From Candidatus Krumholzibacteriota bacterium (GTDB taxonomy: Bacteria > Krumholzibacteriota > Krumholzibacteriia > Krumholzibacteriales > Krumholzibacteriaceae), in NCBI GenBank assembly GCA_030609325.1, contig JAUWCL010000003.1, positions 1 to 64,000 on the forward strand: a DNA stretch of 64,000 bases. Reading direction: 5' to 3'. The translations under genes and the position numbers were made by a program. Under the pieces are notes generated by a model. The model made no database searches. It was not told where the DNA came from and saw only the letters and a program-made list of their open reading frames with translations. Shown here in pieces: positions 8,042-18,048 of this stretch; the stretch's first letter is position 1; each line of letters begins with the position of its first letter.

Positions 8042-8797
8042 TCAGGCGGGAAATACGATGCCAAGAAACGACTCCCGGTCCAGCGACGCGCCGCCGACGA
8101 GAGCCCCGTCGATATCCTCCATGGCGAGAAGTTCGGCGGCGTTTCCGGGCTTCACGCTCCCACCGTAGAGGATCGGCGTCTCTCCGGCGACCGGCGCTCC
8201 GAATATCTCCGCGAGGACGCCGCGGATAACGGCGTGCATCGCTCCCGCATCGTCCGGGGTAGCGGTCTTTCCCGTGCCGATGGCCCAGACGGGCTCGTAG
8301 GCAATCACGGTACTGTCCATATCGTCACCGGAAAGGCCCTCGAGGCCCTGCCCGATCTGTTCCGTGACGACCGTGGAGGCCATGCCGCTCATTCTCTCGT
8401 CGAGGGTCTCCCCGACGCAGTAAATCGGGCAAAGGCCGCCGGAAAGGGCCGCCCGCAACTTTTTCGCCAGAATGTCCGCCCCTTCTCCGATCACGTGGCG
8501 CCTCTCCGAGTGTCCCACCAGGACGTACCGGCAGCCGAGGCTGAGTATCATCCCGGCCGATATCTCGCCGGTAAAGGCACCTTTTTCCTCGTACCAGAGA
8601 TCCTGCACACCTGTCATTATCCGGCTGCCCTCGACGGCTTCCGCGACCGCGGGAAGGGTGGTGAAAGGAGGTATCAGGACGACCTCGCATGCCGGCTCCC
8701 TGCCCTCGAGGCCCGCGGCGATATCCTTCGCCAGTGAGGCGCCCTCGATGTGGTCCATGTTCATCTTCCAGTTGCCGGCTGTTATCGTCCTTCTCAC
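8042..8797 (-). CDS. tpiA: Triose-phosphate isomerase
   Basis: The cytosolic enzyme interconverts dihydroxyacetone phosphate and glyceraldehyde 3-phosphate. At 251 residues it is full length. Active-site residues are all present: Lys11 in NWKMN, His96 in GHSERR, Glu168 in YEPVWAIGTG, and the phosphate-binding GGSV near the C-terminus. It is third in the order gap-pgk-tpiA-secG, lying 31 bp after pgk, which is typical of a glycolytic operon. Confidence 0.98.
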   Translation of the reverse strand: MRRTITAGNWKMNMDHIEGASLAKDIAAGLEGREPACEVVLIPPFTTLPAVAEAVEGSRIMTGVQDLWYEEKGAFTGEISAGMILSLGCRYVLVGHSERRHVIGEGADILAKKLRAALSGGLCPIYCVGETLDERMSGMASTVVTEQIGQGLEGLSGDDMDSTVIAYEPVWAIGTGKTATPDDAGAMHAVIRGVLAEIFGAPVAGETPILYGGSVKPGNAAELLAMEDIDGALVGGASLDRESFLGIVFPA

Positions 8798-8828
8798 TCC
8801 AATCCTCCCATTTCCTGATATCCGGCGC

Positions 8829-10028
8829 TCAGGCGTCGCTCAGGGCCTCTACTCCGGGAAGCGCCTTACCCTCGAGCAGCTCGAGCGAGGCGCCTCCTCC
8901 GGTCGAGACGTGCGTCACCTTTTCCTTGAAGTGCAGCCTCGCGAGCGCGGAGACGCTGTCGCCCCCGCCCACCACCGATGTCGCGCCTTCCGCCGTCGCA
9001 TCGACTATGGCGCGGGCTATTCCCTTCGTACCCTCGGCGTAGTTCGACATCTCGAATATCCCCATCGGGCCGTTCCAGAAGATCGTCTTCGCTTTCATCA
9101 GCTCGTCGCGGAAGGCATCGACAGTCTTCCTGCCTATATCGACGCCGACCCATCCCTCGGGAATGTCGCCGGTCGACACGGTCCTGTGCTCCGCGTCGTT
9201 GTCGATCTCCCTCGCCACAACACAGTCGACCGGAAGAAATATCCTCTTCCCGTCACCGCTTCCCGCCTTCGCCATCGTCTCGCGGCACATGTTCATATAC
9301 GACTCGTCGAGAAGGGAATCGCCGATCTCGAGGCCGAGCGCTTTGAAGAATGTGAACGCCATCCCGCCGCCGACGAGGATCCGGTCGACCTTCTCGAGCA
9401 GGTTCCTGATAAGCCCGATCTTTCCCGAAACCTTGGCCCCGCCGAGAAGAGCCACAAATGGCCTGTCCGGATCGGTCAGCAGGCCGTCGAGGGTCGTGAG
9501 CTCCTTTTCCATCAGCATCCCCGCCACACACTCGTCGAAGTAGTGCGTGACGCCCTCGGTGGAGGCGTGAGCCCTGTGAGCGGTCCCGAACGCGTCGTTC
9601 ACATAGATGTCGCCGTACCCGGAGAGCTTCCGCGCAAACTCCGGGTCGTTCGATGTCTCCTCCTCGTAGAAACGGAGGTTCTCGAGCAGCAGTATCTCCC
9701 CGTGGGCCAGCGCGGAGGCCATCTCGAGGGCCTGGTCGCCAATGCAGTCCTCGGTGAACCTGATCGGATGATGGACGAGCTCGGCGAGCCTGTATGCCAC
9801 GACCTTCAGGCTCATCGAGGGAATGCGCTTACCCCTGGGCCTTCCGAGATGAGACATCAGGACGAGGGAAGCTCCCTGTTCCGCAATATAATCGATACCC
9901 GGCAGAGCGGCCCGGATGCGGGTGTCGTCGTCGACGTCGCCGTCCTTCGTCAACGGCACGTTGAAATCGACGCGCATCAGCACCTTCCTGCCCTCGAGCT
10001 CCACATCCCTCAGGGTCTTCTTTCTCAA
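8829..10028 (-). CDS. pgk: Phosphoglycerate kinase (TTG start)
   Basis: This enzyme makes ATP and 3-phosphoglycerate from 1,3-bisphosphoglycerate. I place the start at TTG 10028: GGAGG lies 6 nt upstream, and the resulting N-terminus (RKKTLRDVELEGRKVLMRVDFNVP) and 399-residue length match the family. An upstream GTG at 10121 would overlap gap and add 31 residues with no homology. Seen in order: VDFNVP, SHLGRPRG, ENLRFY, NDAFGTAHRAHAS, GGAKVSGKI, WNGPMG and GGGDSV, that is both substrate and nucleotide sites. It follows gap by 26 bp. Confidence 0.97.
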   Translation of the reverse strand: MRKKTLRDVELEGRKVLMRVDFNVPLTKDGDVDDDTRIRAALPGIDYIAEQGASLVLMSHLGRPRGKRIPSMSLKVVAYRLAELVHHPIRFTEDCIGDQALEMASALAHGEILLLENLRFYEEETSNDPEFARKLSGYGDIYVNDAFGTAHRAHASTEGVTHYFDECVAGMLMEKELTTLDGLLTDPDRPFVALLGGAKVSGKIGLIRNLLEKVDRILVGGGMAFTFFKALGLEIGDSLLDESYMNMCRETMAKAGSGDGKRIFLPVDCVVAREIDNDAEHRTVSTGDIPEGWVGVDIGRKTVDAFRDELMKAKTIFWNGPMGIFEMSNYAEGTKGIARAIVDATAEGATSVVGGGDSVSALARLHFKEKVTHVSTGGGASLELLEGKALPGVEALSDA

Positions 10029-10054
10029 CGGTCTCCTCCAGTCTTCCCGGCACT

Positions 10055-11095
<1,041 letters not shown>

Positions 11096-11105
11096 TTACG
11101 ACGCG

Positions 11106-12035
11106 TCAGCCGCCGAACGCCTTGCCGACGCTCCCGAAAAGTTTCATCTTTGCCTTTACTACCTCGAAGACGGCGTCCCTCGCAGCTCCGAGGTACTTGC
11201 GCGGATCTATGTTCTCCGGCTTCCCGGCAAACGACTTGCGCACATATGCGGTGAAAGCGATCCTCATGTCGGTGTCTATATTCACCTTTGCCGCGCCGCG
11301 CCTGACCGCCTCGGATATCGCCTCGTCGGGAACGCCCTTCGCGGCGCCTATCTTCGCCCCGAACTCGTTGGCGATCGCCACATGCTCCTGGTTCACGCCG
11401 GAGGCTCCGTGCAGGACGAGCGGCACGGGAACGACGGCAGCGATCTCGCTGAGCCTGTCCATCGCGAGCTTCGCCTCTCCCTTGAACTTGTACGCCCCGT
11501 GCGATGTACCTACGGCCACGGCGAGCGAATCGACCCCCGTCTTCTCGACAAACTCGGCCGCCTCGCCTGGATCGGTAAAGATCGCGTCCTGTTCGGAGAC
11601 CGAGACATTGTCCTCGATGCCGGCCAGCCTTCCGAGCTCCCCCTCGACCGATACACCGGCCGGCCGCGCTTTCTCGACGACCTCGCGGGTCACAGCCATG
11701 TTCTCTTCGAATGACAGGTTCGAACCGTCGATCATGACCGACGTGAATCCCCCGTCTATACAGCGCTTGATGATCTCCATGTCCTGTCCATGATCGAGGT
11801 GAAGGGAGATCTCGATGTTCAGATTGTCGGAGACAGTCCTGACCATCGAGACGAGATTCTCGAAACCGGCGTATTTGACGGCGCCCTGCGAGACAGCAAG
11901 TATGGCCGGGCTGTCCAGCTCCACGGCCGCAGATGTGATCGCCTGGACGAATTCGAGGTTATTGATATTGAAGGCTCCGACGGCGTAGGATCCCGCCTTC
12001 GCCCTGTCAAGCAGCACCTTGTTTGTTACGAGCAA
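11106..12035 (-). CDS. fba: Fructose-bisphosphate aldolase, class II (TTG start)
   Basis: A zinc-dependent aldolase splitting fructose 1,6-bisphosphate, 309 residues. The start is TTG at 12035 behind GGGAGGG at 4 nt. The fold begins correctly with LVTNKVLLDRAKAGSYAVGAFNINN. Metal and catalytic residues are visible: Asp81-His82 in LDHGQD, Glu133 in EGELG, His179 in GTSHGAYKF, His209 in LHGASG, and NIDTDMR near the C-terminus for phosphate. This is the short class IIB-like form. It heads the glycolytic part of the array, 38 bp after the comF-like gene. Confidence 0.96.
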   Translation of the reverse strand: MLVTNKVLLDRAKAGSYAVGAFNINNLEFVQAITSAAVELDSPAILAVSQGAVKYAGFENLVSMVRTVSDNLNIEISLHLDHGQDMEIIKRCIDGGFTSVMIDGSNLSFEENMAVTREVVEKARPAGVSVEGELGRLAGIEDNVSVSEQDAIFTDPGEAAEFVEKTGVDSLAVAVGTSHGAYKFKGEAKLAMDRLSEIAAVVPVPLVLHGASGVNQEHVAIANEFGAKIGAAKGVPDEAISEAVRRGAAKVNIDTDMRIAFTAYVRKSFAGKPENIDPRKYLGAARDAVFEVVKAKMKLFGSVGKAFGG

Positions 12036-12073
12036 TTCGCCCTCCCGTGCGCTTAGTAATAGATCTTTCCTGC

Positions 12074-12769
12074 CTATTCAAGCACATGGCAATCGGGGCG
12101 TTCAACCTTATTTTTTCCGGGCCTCGCCCGGCCGGCGCAGAGAACGGTCACGGAGGTCGGCCCGGCCCCGGAAAGAGCACGGCAACAAGCCAGAACGGTC
12201 TCGCCCGTGGTCACAAGGTCGTCTACCAGCACCACGTCCCTACCCCGGATCTGGCCGGCCGATCTGAGATGGAAAGCGCCGGAGACGTTGTTCTTCCTGC
12301 TCCCCCGGTCGAGGCTCGACTGCGCCATCGTTCTTCTCATCCTTCCGAGCGCCCTGTGGCGAAGCGGGATCCCCGTCCGCCGGGAGACTTCGGCGGCGAG
12401 CAGCCCGGCCTGGTCGTACCCCCTGCGCGCCAGCCTGGTCCAGTGCAGGGGCACCGGGACGATCACGGCGTCGCCTGTCTTCCCGGAATGCGCCTCGAGA
12501 GCGACGGCCATCTCCCTGCCCATCCAGCCCACGACCGCCGTCCCGCCCTCGAACTTCAGAAATCTAATAAGGTCGATGAGAACGTCGCCGGTGAAAAAGG
12601 GTGAGATCACCTGCGGTGAGCAGGATTCCGGCAACCGGCCTGCCGCCTCTGCCCGGACGAGCCTGTCGCGGCAGAGGCCGCATACGAGGCTGCCGCCCGT
12701 GAAGGATCCGCAGGAAACGCATGTGCGTGGAAATATACAATCGAGCATAAAACGGCAGAATCCCCTCAC
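12074..12769 (-). CDS. ComF-family phosphoribosyltransferase-like protein
   Basis: The protein has an N-terminal zinc ribbon (CVSCG, then CGLC about 15 residues on). A type I PRTase fold follows with VPVPLHWTRLARRGYDQA, a basic QSSLDR element, and the PRPP loop DVVLVDDLVTTGET. In naturally competent bacteria ComF takes part in DNA uptake, but homologues occur widely without that role. No other com genes are nearby. Three GTG codons run in tandem at 12775, 12772 and 12769. The GGAGG at 12781-12777 is 7 nt from the third, so I use 12769; the ATG seven codons later is less likely. It lies 42 bp after lgt. Confidence 0.85.
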   Translation of the reverse strand: MRGFCRFMLDCIFPRTCVSCGSFTGGSLVCGLCRDRLVRAEAAGRLPESCSPQVISPFFTGDVLIDLIRFLKFEGGTAVVGWMGREMAVALEAHSGKTGDAVIVPVPLHWTRLARRGYDQAGLLAAEVSRRTGIPLRHRALGRMRRTMAQSSLDRGSRKNNVSGAFHLRSAGQIRGRDVVLVDDLVTTGETVLACCRALSGAGPTSVTVLCAGRARPGKNKVERPDCHVLE

Positions 12770-12811
12770 CACCACACCTCCACCTTCCGGCCGGCCGGAA
12801 AGCCTTCACCA

Positions 12812-13585
12812 TCAGGCCGCGCGCGCCGGTCTCGCCCGTCCGACGGCGAGATAAACGGCTCCGAACAGAATCAGCAGGATGCTTATCATCTGGTTGTCCG
12901 TCAGGCCTCCGGCGACGATGGCCGAGTCCTCGTAGAAACGGAAGAAATCGACGATGAACCTCGCGATGCCGTACAGGATGCAGAGCCAGGCGAAGAGGAA
13001 ACCGTCGAAGCGCTCCTTCCTGTCGAGCAGTATGAGTATCACGAATATGACAAGCCCGTAGAGCGAAGAGTATATCTGGGTCGGATGGATCGGGACTCCC
13101 GCATGATAGTGTCCGGCGGGCGATCCGGCGGGAAAAACGACCCCGGTCGGACAGGACGTCGGATTTCCGAAGCAGCAGCCGCTGAGAAAACACCCCCATC
13201 TCGTGACGAATACGCCCGCCGCGATCGAAGGAGCACCGATGTCGGCCATGCGGAAGAACGATATCTTCTTTATCCTGAGGTACACGATCGCACCCGCCAC
13301 GGCGAGAAGGAGGCCGCCGTAAAACGTAGCACCTCCCTGCCAGATGGCAACGATGTCCACGATACTGCTGAAATTGTCCCTGTGTGTCAGGATGTAGAGG
13401 CCCCGCGAGCCGATCACCGCTCCGAGGACAAGGATGATGCTGAGATCGTAGACGATGTCGGGTTCTATCCCCCTCCTGCCGGCGCGCCTGGCAGCGATCA
13501 CTATCCCGACCAGAAAACTCAGCGCCAGCATGAAACCGTACGAGTATATCTTGAGTATTCCCAGGTCTATCAGAACCGGATGCAT
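12812..13585 (-). CDS. lgt: Prolipoprotein diacylglyceryl transferase
   Basis: This inner-membrane enzyme transfers diacylglycerol from phosphatidylglycerol to the lipobox Cys of lipoproteins. Of 257 residues, most form about seven membrane helices. The family core is present: YSYGFMLALSF, GSRGLYI, the WQGGATFYGGLL stretch, RWGCFLSGCCFGNPT, and the conserved HPTQIYSS. Several lipoproteins in this window (at 599 and 28717) would be its substrates. It follows the pmbA-like gene by 9 bp. Confidence 0.97.
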   Translation of the reverse strand: MHPVLIDLGILKIYSYGFMLALSFLVGIVIAARRAGRRGIEPDIVYDLSIILVLGAVIGSRGLYILTHRDNFSSIVDIVAIWQGGATFYGGLLLAVAGAIVYLRIKKISFFRMADIGAPSIAAGVFVTRWGCFLSGCCFGNPTSCPTGVVFPAGSPAGHYHAGVPIHPTQIYSSLYGLVIFVILILLDRKERFDGFLFAWLCILYGIARFIVDFFRFYEDSAIVAGGLTDNQMISILLILFGAVYLAVGRARPARAA

Positions 13586-13594
13586 CGTCCTCTC

Positions 13595-14911
13595 CTATCT
13601 GCCGCTCACGCTCAACCCGTCGACCAGCACGGGGGGCGAGCCGACCTGCCCGGCGAACCGGATTCCGCTTCCCGTCGCAACCATCCCCTCGAGAAGCGAC
13701 ACGACGTTTCCGCTTATCGTCATCTCGCAGACCGCTCTCTCCTTCTCCCCGCCGCGGACCTCGAATCCGGTTATCCCGACGGAAAAATCCCCCGAGATCG
13801 GATCGGCGGTATGCATTCCCATCACATCCTGAATATATATACCATTCCCGAGAGATTCGACAAGTTCATCCGCATCGGCCGTTCCCGGGCCGACGAAGAG
13901 ATTCGTCGGCCTGGGAACGGGTATGCTCTTGAACGAGCCACGGAAAGCGTTGCCCGCAGTCCCCCGCCCGGTTTTTCTCACCGAATAGCTGTTGTGCAGG
14001 AATCCCTCCAGCACGCCCCCGGAAACGAGCTCCCTTCTGATGGAGGGAACTCCCTCGTCGTCGAACGGAGCGTTGAAACACCCGCCGGCGAGAAAGGGAT
14101 CGTCGATCAGCGTGAAGACGTCCGACGCCACCTGCCCGCCGAGCCTGCCGCGGAAGACCGAGGATCTCCTGACCACCATCTCGGCGGACAGGACCTCACC
14201 GAGCAGGGAGAGGACCTCGGTAAACGCGAGGGCATCGAATACTACGGCGTATCTTCCAGTCGGCATCGGTTTACCCCCGAGCAGCCCCGCCGCCCTTCCA
14301 CCCGCTTCGATACCGGTCTTCCGAAAATCGAGCATGCCGGGCAACGGAGCCTGGGCGTACGACCACCCGGACCTGACCTCTCCATCCGAAGCGGCTGCCG
14401 CACCGATCGAGCAGGAGCAGTAACCCCCGCACCTCGTCCTGAGGAAACCCCTCGTCCCGGCGACGCAGATCATATATGTCACCTCGGAGTACGACGCCCC
14501 CTCGCTCCCCTTGATCCTCCTGTCGACTGCAAGCGTTGCCTCCTCCATAGCGAGGGCGCCCTCTATCTTTATCTCCGCCGACGTATCGCGCGGATACTGC
14601 TTCTTCTCTCCGGCAGGCGCTTCCCGGCCGTCTCCGCCGGCAAGTACGTCGGCGTCCGCCCGGTCTCCCGAAGCCGCGTTGGATTCCGCCTCGCTGAGAA
14701 GGGCGGCGAGCCCCTCGTCGGAAAGATCGCACGTCCACGCGAACCCGACCCTGCCACCGCTAGCGGCCCTCATGCCGAGGCCCGTTTCCTTCGCCCGGTC
14801 GATCGACTCGACTTCTCCGCCGAAGACCTCGACCTGGAAGCTTTCAGCGTCCTCGCCGTAGATCTCGCATTCGAGCCCCCTGCCGGCGGCCATATCGAGA
14901 ACCCTCTGCAC
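13595..14911 (-). CDS. TldD/PmbA (TldE) family protein
   Basis: The family forms TldD-TldE metalloprotease heterodimers that degrade unfolded peptides and process small ribosomal peptides. TldD carries the HExxxH zinc site and TldE/PmbA does not. No HExxxH is seen here, so this is the PmbA/TldE-like half. Visible marks are ETGLGMRAASGGRVGFAWT near the N-terminus, GRYAVVFDALAFTEVL, DDEGVPSIRRELV, and the GNGIYIQDVMGMHTADPISGDFS block. No tldD partner lies within the window. The GTG at 14911 is 18 nt from the only AGGAGGA; a CTG four codons upstream is far better placed (see findings). Confidence 0.88.
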   Translation of the reverse strand: MQRVLDMAAGRGLECEIYGEDAESFQVEVFGGEVESIDRAKETGLGMRAASGGRVGFAWTCDLSDEGLAALLSEAESNAASGDRADADVLAGGDGREAPAGEKKQYPRDTSAEIKIEGALAMEEATLAVDRRIKGSEGASYSEVTYMICVAGTRGFLRTRCGGYCSCSIGAAAASDGEVRSGWSYAQAPLPGMLDFRKTGIEAGGRAAGLLGGKPMPTGRYAVVFDALAFTEVLSLLGEVLSAEMVVRRSSVFRGRLGGQVASDVFTLIDDPFLAGGCFNAPFDDEGVPSIRRELVSGGVLEGFLHNSYSVRKTGRGTAGNAFRGSFKSIPVPRPTNLFVGPGTADADELVESLGNGIYIQDVMGMHTADPISGDFSVGITGFEVRGGEKERAVCEMTISGNVVSLLEGMVATGSGIRFAGQVGSPPVLVDGLSVSGR

Positions 14912-14935
14912 GATCTCTTTCAGGCTGGTTCCTCC

Positions 14936-16204
14936 TCAATACTCGTAAAAACTCGATCCGAAATTCAGAAGCACCCCGATGAAGAAGCAGCTCACCAGCA
15001 TCGAGCTGCCCCCGTAGCTCAGGAAGGGTATGGGAAGACCCGTTACAGGCGCAAGCCCGATCGTCATGCCGATGTTTACGGCCACGTGAAAGGTGAAATA
15101 CGAGCAGATGCCGATGATGGCCAGTGAGGCGAACCTGCTCTTGACCTTGGTGGCAAGGTAGAGGCCGCGTACGATTATGACCGAGAAAAGGATGATTACG
15201 CTGATCGCGCCGATATACCCCGCCTCCTCCGACAGGACCGAATATACAAAGTCGCTGTGCCGCTCGGGAAGAAAGGCAAGAAGCTTCTGGGTCCCTCTCA
15301 GAAATCCCTTGCCGAGAAAGCCGCCCGAGCCTACGGCCACTTTCGACTGGTATACCTGCCATCCCGAACCGAGGATGTCCGACTCGGGCATGAGAAAGGC
15401 GAAGATCCTCCGCTGCTGGTAAGGTTTGAGACACTCGATCAGGGTCGGGATCACGAGCATGACGGAGAGATTCACCGCTATGAGGAAGATACTCTGGAAG
15501 ATTTTTTCCCGCCGCCTGTACGCGATTATCAGGATCCCGACGAAGAAGACCAGCAGGAGGACCGGATAGCTGTCGCTCTGAAGAACGCTCTGACTGTAGA
15601 CAGTGAGGAAGGCGCTGACCACCGGGCTGAGGATCAGGATCATCAATCCCTCGTCGAGGCCCCGCCAGAAGAGGATCAGCAGCAGAAGAGCCGGATATAC
15701 GAGCGCCGTTCCGAGATCGGGCTGCTTGACGGTGAGCAGGAACGGGACTAGGGTCATCGCGGTGGCGGCGGCGAGAATCCTCAGTTTGTTGGGATCGTGT
15801 CTCTTTTCGGCGAAAAACCGCGCGAGAAGAAATACCAGGGCGACCTTCATCACCTCGCTCGGCTGGAACCGGAACCCTCCTATCACTATCCACCTGCTCG
15901 ATCCCTTGGCCGCCCCCATCAGAAGCACAACGACGAGCATGATAAGTACCATGAAGTAGAATATCACGGCGCCCCCCTCATAATTCCTGAAGGGGATGCA
16001 GTAGGCGAGGGCCATGACACCCAGGCCGATTACGCTCCATATGACCTGCCTCTGGAAAAACCTCATGTTCCCGCTCTCGAATGTCTCGCTGAGTTCGGCG
16101 GGAACGTGCCCGACCGAATAGAGATTGAGCAGGCCGATCCCGATCAGGAGCACGGTCGACATCAGGACGAGCCAGTCGAGATTCTGCAGCGACCTGTCGC
16201 TCAT
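14936..16204 (-). CDS. rodA: RodA, SEDS-family peptidoglycan polymerase
   Basis: RodA polymerises glycan strands from lipid II in the elongasome, together with PBP2. The 422-residue protein has about ten membrane helices. SEDS features are visible: SSRWIVIGGFRFQPSEVMK, the KQPDLGTALV motif containing the catalytic Asp region, LGSGWQVYQSKVAVGSGG, ERHSDFVYSVLSEEAG, and the final PFLSYGGSSM. Its ATG at 16204 overlaps the mrdA stop by 4 bp (ATGA), indicating translational coupling with its transpeptidase partner. Confidence 0.97.
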   Translation of the reverse strand: MSDRSLQNLDWLVLMSTVLLIGIGLLNLYSVGHVPAELSETFESGNMRFFQRQVIWSVIGLGVMALAYCIPFRNYEGGAVIFYFMVLIMLVVVLLMGAAKGSSRWIVIGGFRFQPSEVMKVALVFLLARFFAEKRHDPNKLRILAAATAMTLVPFLLTVKQPDLGTALVYPALLLLILFWRGLDEGLMILILSPVVSAFLTVYSQSVLQSDSYPVLLLVFFVGILIIAYRRREKIFQSIFLIAVNLSVMLVIPTLIECLKPYQQRRIFAFLMPESDILGSGWQVYQSKVAVGSGGFLGKGFLRGTQKLLAFLPERHSDFVYSVLSEEAGYIGAISVIILFSVIIVRGLYLATKVKSRFASLAIIGICSYFTFHVAVNIGMTIGLAPVTGLPIPFLSYGGSSMLVSCFFIGVLLNFGSSFYEY

Positions 16205-18048
16205 CGTCCCCCCTCCCCGGCGGTCCCCATCACGGGGACGGGATTGAAATAGGCCGAAAATATCTTTCTTGCCAGCGGAGCCGCTATTGCGCCTCCATGG
16301 CCGGCATGCTCGAGGATTATCGCAAGCGCTATCTCTGGATCTCCGGCGGGTGCGTAGGCCACGAACATGGCATGATCATCACCGTGCGGGTTCTGAGCCG
16401 TCCCCGTCTTCCCGCAGACGGCCGTGCCGGGTATCGCGGCGGCCCGGCCCGTTCCGGTCTTTCCCGCGACCACCGCCTGCATCGATCCCTGCATGAATCT
16501 CAGCAGCTTCATGTCTATCTGAGACACTTTCTGCGGGGTCTCGTCAAAACTGAATATCACTCTGCCCTCTGAATCCTCGATCCTGTCGACGATGTGAGGC
16601 TTGATCCTCTTTCCGCCGTTGGCTATCATCGCGACCATCTGACAGAGCTGAATCGGCGTCGCCAGGACGTCGCCCTGTCCGATCGAGTAGTTGAGCAGAT
16701 GTCCCCTCGTCCACTTGCCTTTTCCAAACTTCCTGTCGTAGTAAGCCTTGTCGGGAAGGATACCCCTCGCCTCGCTCGGCAGGTCGATCCCCGTCTTCCT
16801 GCCAAAGCCGAAAAGCCTTCCTGCATAGGCGAACTCGTCGGCCTTGAGCCTCTCGGCGAGCTGGTAAAAATAGACGTCGCAGGAGTTGATGATCGCCTCT
16901 AAGAGATCTGACGAACCGTGACCCTCGGACTTCCAGCAGCGGAAGTACCTGTTGCCGCACTGGTAGCCGCCGTAGCAGGGCTGCAACCTCTCGGAGATCG
17001 AGATCGCGCGGGTCGTCACGCCGGCGTAGGCGACGATCATCTTGAACGTCGACGCGGGGGGATACGTAGCCTGCACGGTCCTGTTGAAGAGGGGCTTGTC
17101 GGGATCCTCGTGGAGCAGCCGCCAGTCCTCCGTGCTTATGCCTCCGATGAAGACGTTTGGATTGTAGCCGGGCCTGCTCACCGCGGCGAGGACGGCGCCG
17201 TTGCGCGGGTCCATGATGACGACGGCCCCCTTGTTCCATTCGAACGCCGCCTCGACCACTCTCTGCAGGTCGAGGTCGATCGTCAAATATACGTCGTGTC
17301 CCGGAACCGGAGGCCTCGATTCGACACGGCCCTCGAGCTGCTCGTTCTCCACCAGCCCGACATGTTCTCCTATCCGTGTCCCCTCGGCACTGATCTCGAT
17401 GATCCTGACGCCGTACTGCCCCCTGAGGAACTCCTCATAGATATACTCGATGCCCGTCCTGCCGATAATGTCGCCCCTGCGCAGATCGCCCGACTCCTTC
17501 AGCTCGGTATCCGAGACCTCGCCGGTATAGCCGAGAAGGTGCGCGGCCAGCTTTTCCTCGGGATACTGCCTCCTGTGTTTCATCTCGAGCCTGAAGAAGG
17601 GGAAGAGGGCCCTGTTCTCGGTCAGAATCGAGATCTGTCCCTTGCCTGCAGCCTGGACGACCGTCATCTCCCGCCCGTCGGGATATTTCTCGATCCATTC
17701 GGCGAGCAACGGTGCGAGGTCTTCTTCGTCGATCCCGAGCCATCTGCACGCGAGGCTGAGCCGGTCCTCCCTGCCCGGGATCCTGTTCGGGAGGATGCTG
17801 ATCTGGTAGACGGGAACGTTGACCACAAGCTTCGATCCGTCGAACGACCTGATCAGCCCCCTCGGGGCGGGGATGTCCTCCTTCTGTATCCTGTTCGAGA
17901 GGGCCAGCCTGCTGTAATGATCTTTCTGGAATACCTGGAGATAGAAGAGCCTCAGCGCCAGCACGATCAGGGCGCCGGCGAGAATGACGAGCAGTATGGT
18001 ACGCCTTCTCTCGAGAAGCCTCTCGCTGCAGACGTCAATACCTGTCAC
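16201..18048 (-). CDS. mrdA: Penicillin-binding protein 2 (elongation transpeptidase)
   Basis: A class B PBP of 615 residues that cross-links peptidoglycan during cell elongation. One N-terminal membrane anchor (TILLVILAGALIVLALRLFYL) precedes the pedestal domain with IPAPRGLI and RTGIEYIYEEFLRG. The transpeptidase domain has the nucleophile Ser333 in STFK, SCD at 389-391 for the second motif, and KTG at 547-549 in GKTGTAQ. An extra KTG at 530-532 (AGKTGTGRAA) lies one turn upstream. The GTG start at 18048 overlaps mreD by 14 bp. It is followed by rodA, its partner. Confidence 0.97.
   Translation of the reverse strand: MTGIDVCSERLLERRRTILLVILAGALIVLALRLFYLQVFQKDHYSRLALSNRIQKEDIPAPRGLIRSFDGSKLVVNVPVYQISILPNRIPGREDRLSLACRWLGIDEEDLAPLLAEWIEKYPDGREMTVVQAAGKGQISILTENRALFPFFRLEMKHRRQYPEEKLAAHLLGYTGEVSDTELKESGDLRRGDIIGRTGIEYIYEEFLRGQYGVRIIEISAEGTRIGEHVGLVENEQLEGRVESRPPVPGHDVYLTIDLDLQRVVEAAFEWNKGAVVIMDPRNGAVLAAVSRPGYNPNVFIGGISTEDWRLLHEDPDKPLFNRTVQATYPPASTFKMIVAYAGVTTRAISISERLQPCYGGYQCGNRYFRCWKSEGHGSSDLLEAIINSCDVYFYQLAERLKADEFAYAGRLFGFGRKTGIDLPSEARGILPDKAYYDRKFGKGKWTRGHLLNYSIGQGDVLATPIQLCQMVAMIANGGKRIKPHIVDRIEDSEGRVIFSFDETPQKVSQIDMKLLRFMQGSMQAVVAGKTGTGRAAAIPGTAVCGKTGTAQNPHGDDHAMFVAYAPAGDPEIALAIILEHAGHGGAIAAPLARKIFSAYFNPVPVMGTAGEGGR

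Noticed and set aside
13085-15127. A 680-codon plus-strand open frame opposite lgt and the pmbA-like gene
   Set aside because: Its composition is low-complexity Arg/Pro/Asp, and it mirrors well-supported membrane and TldE genes.
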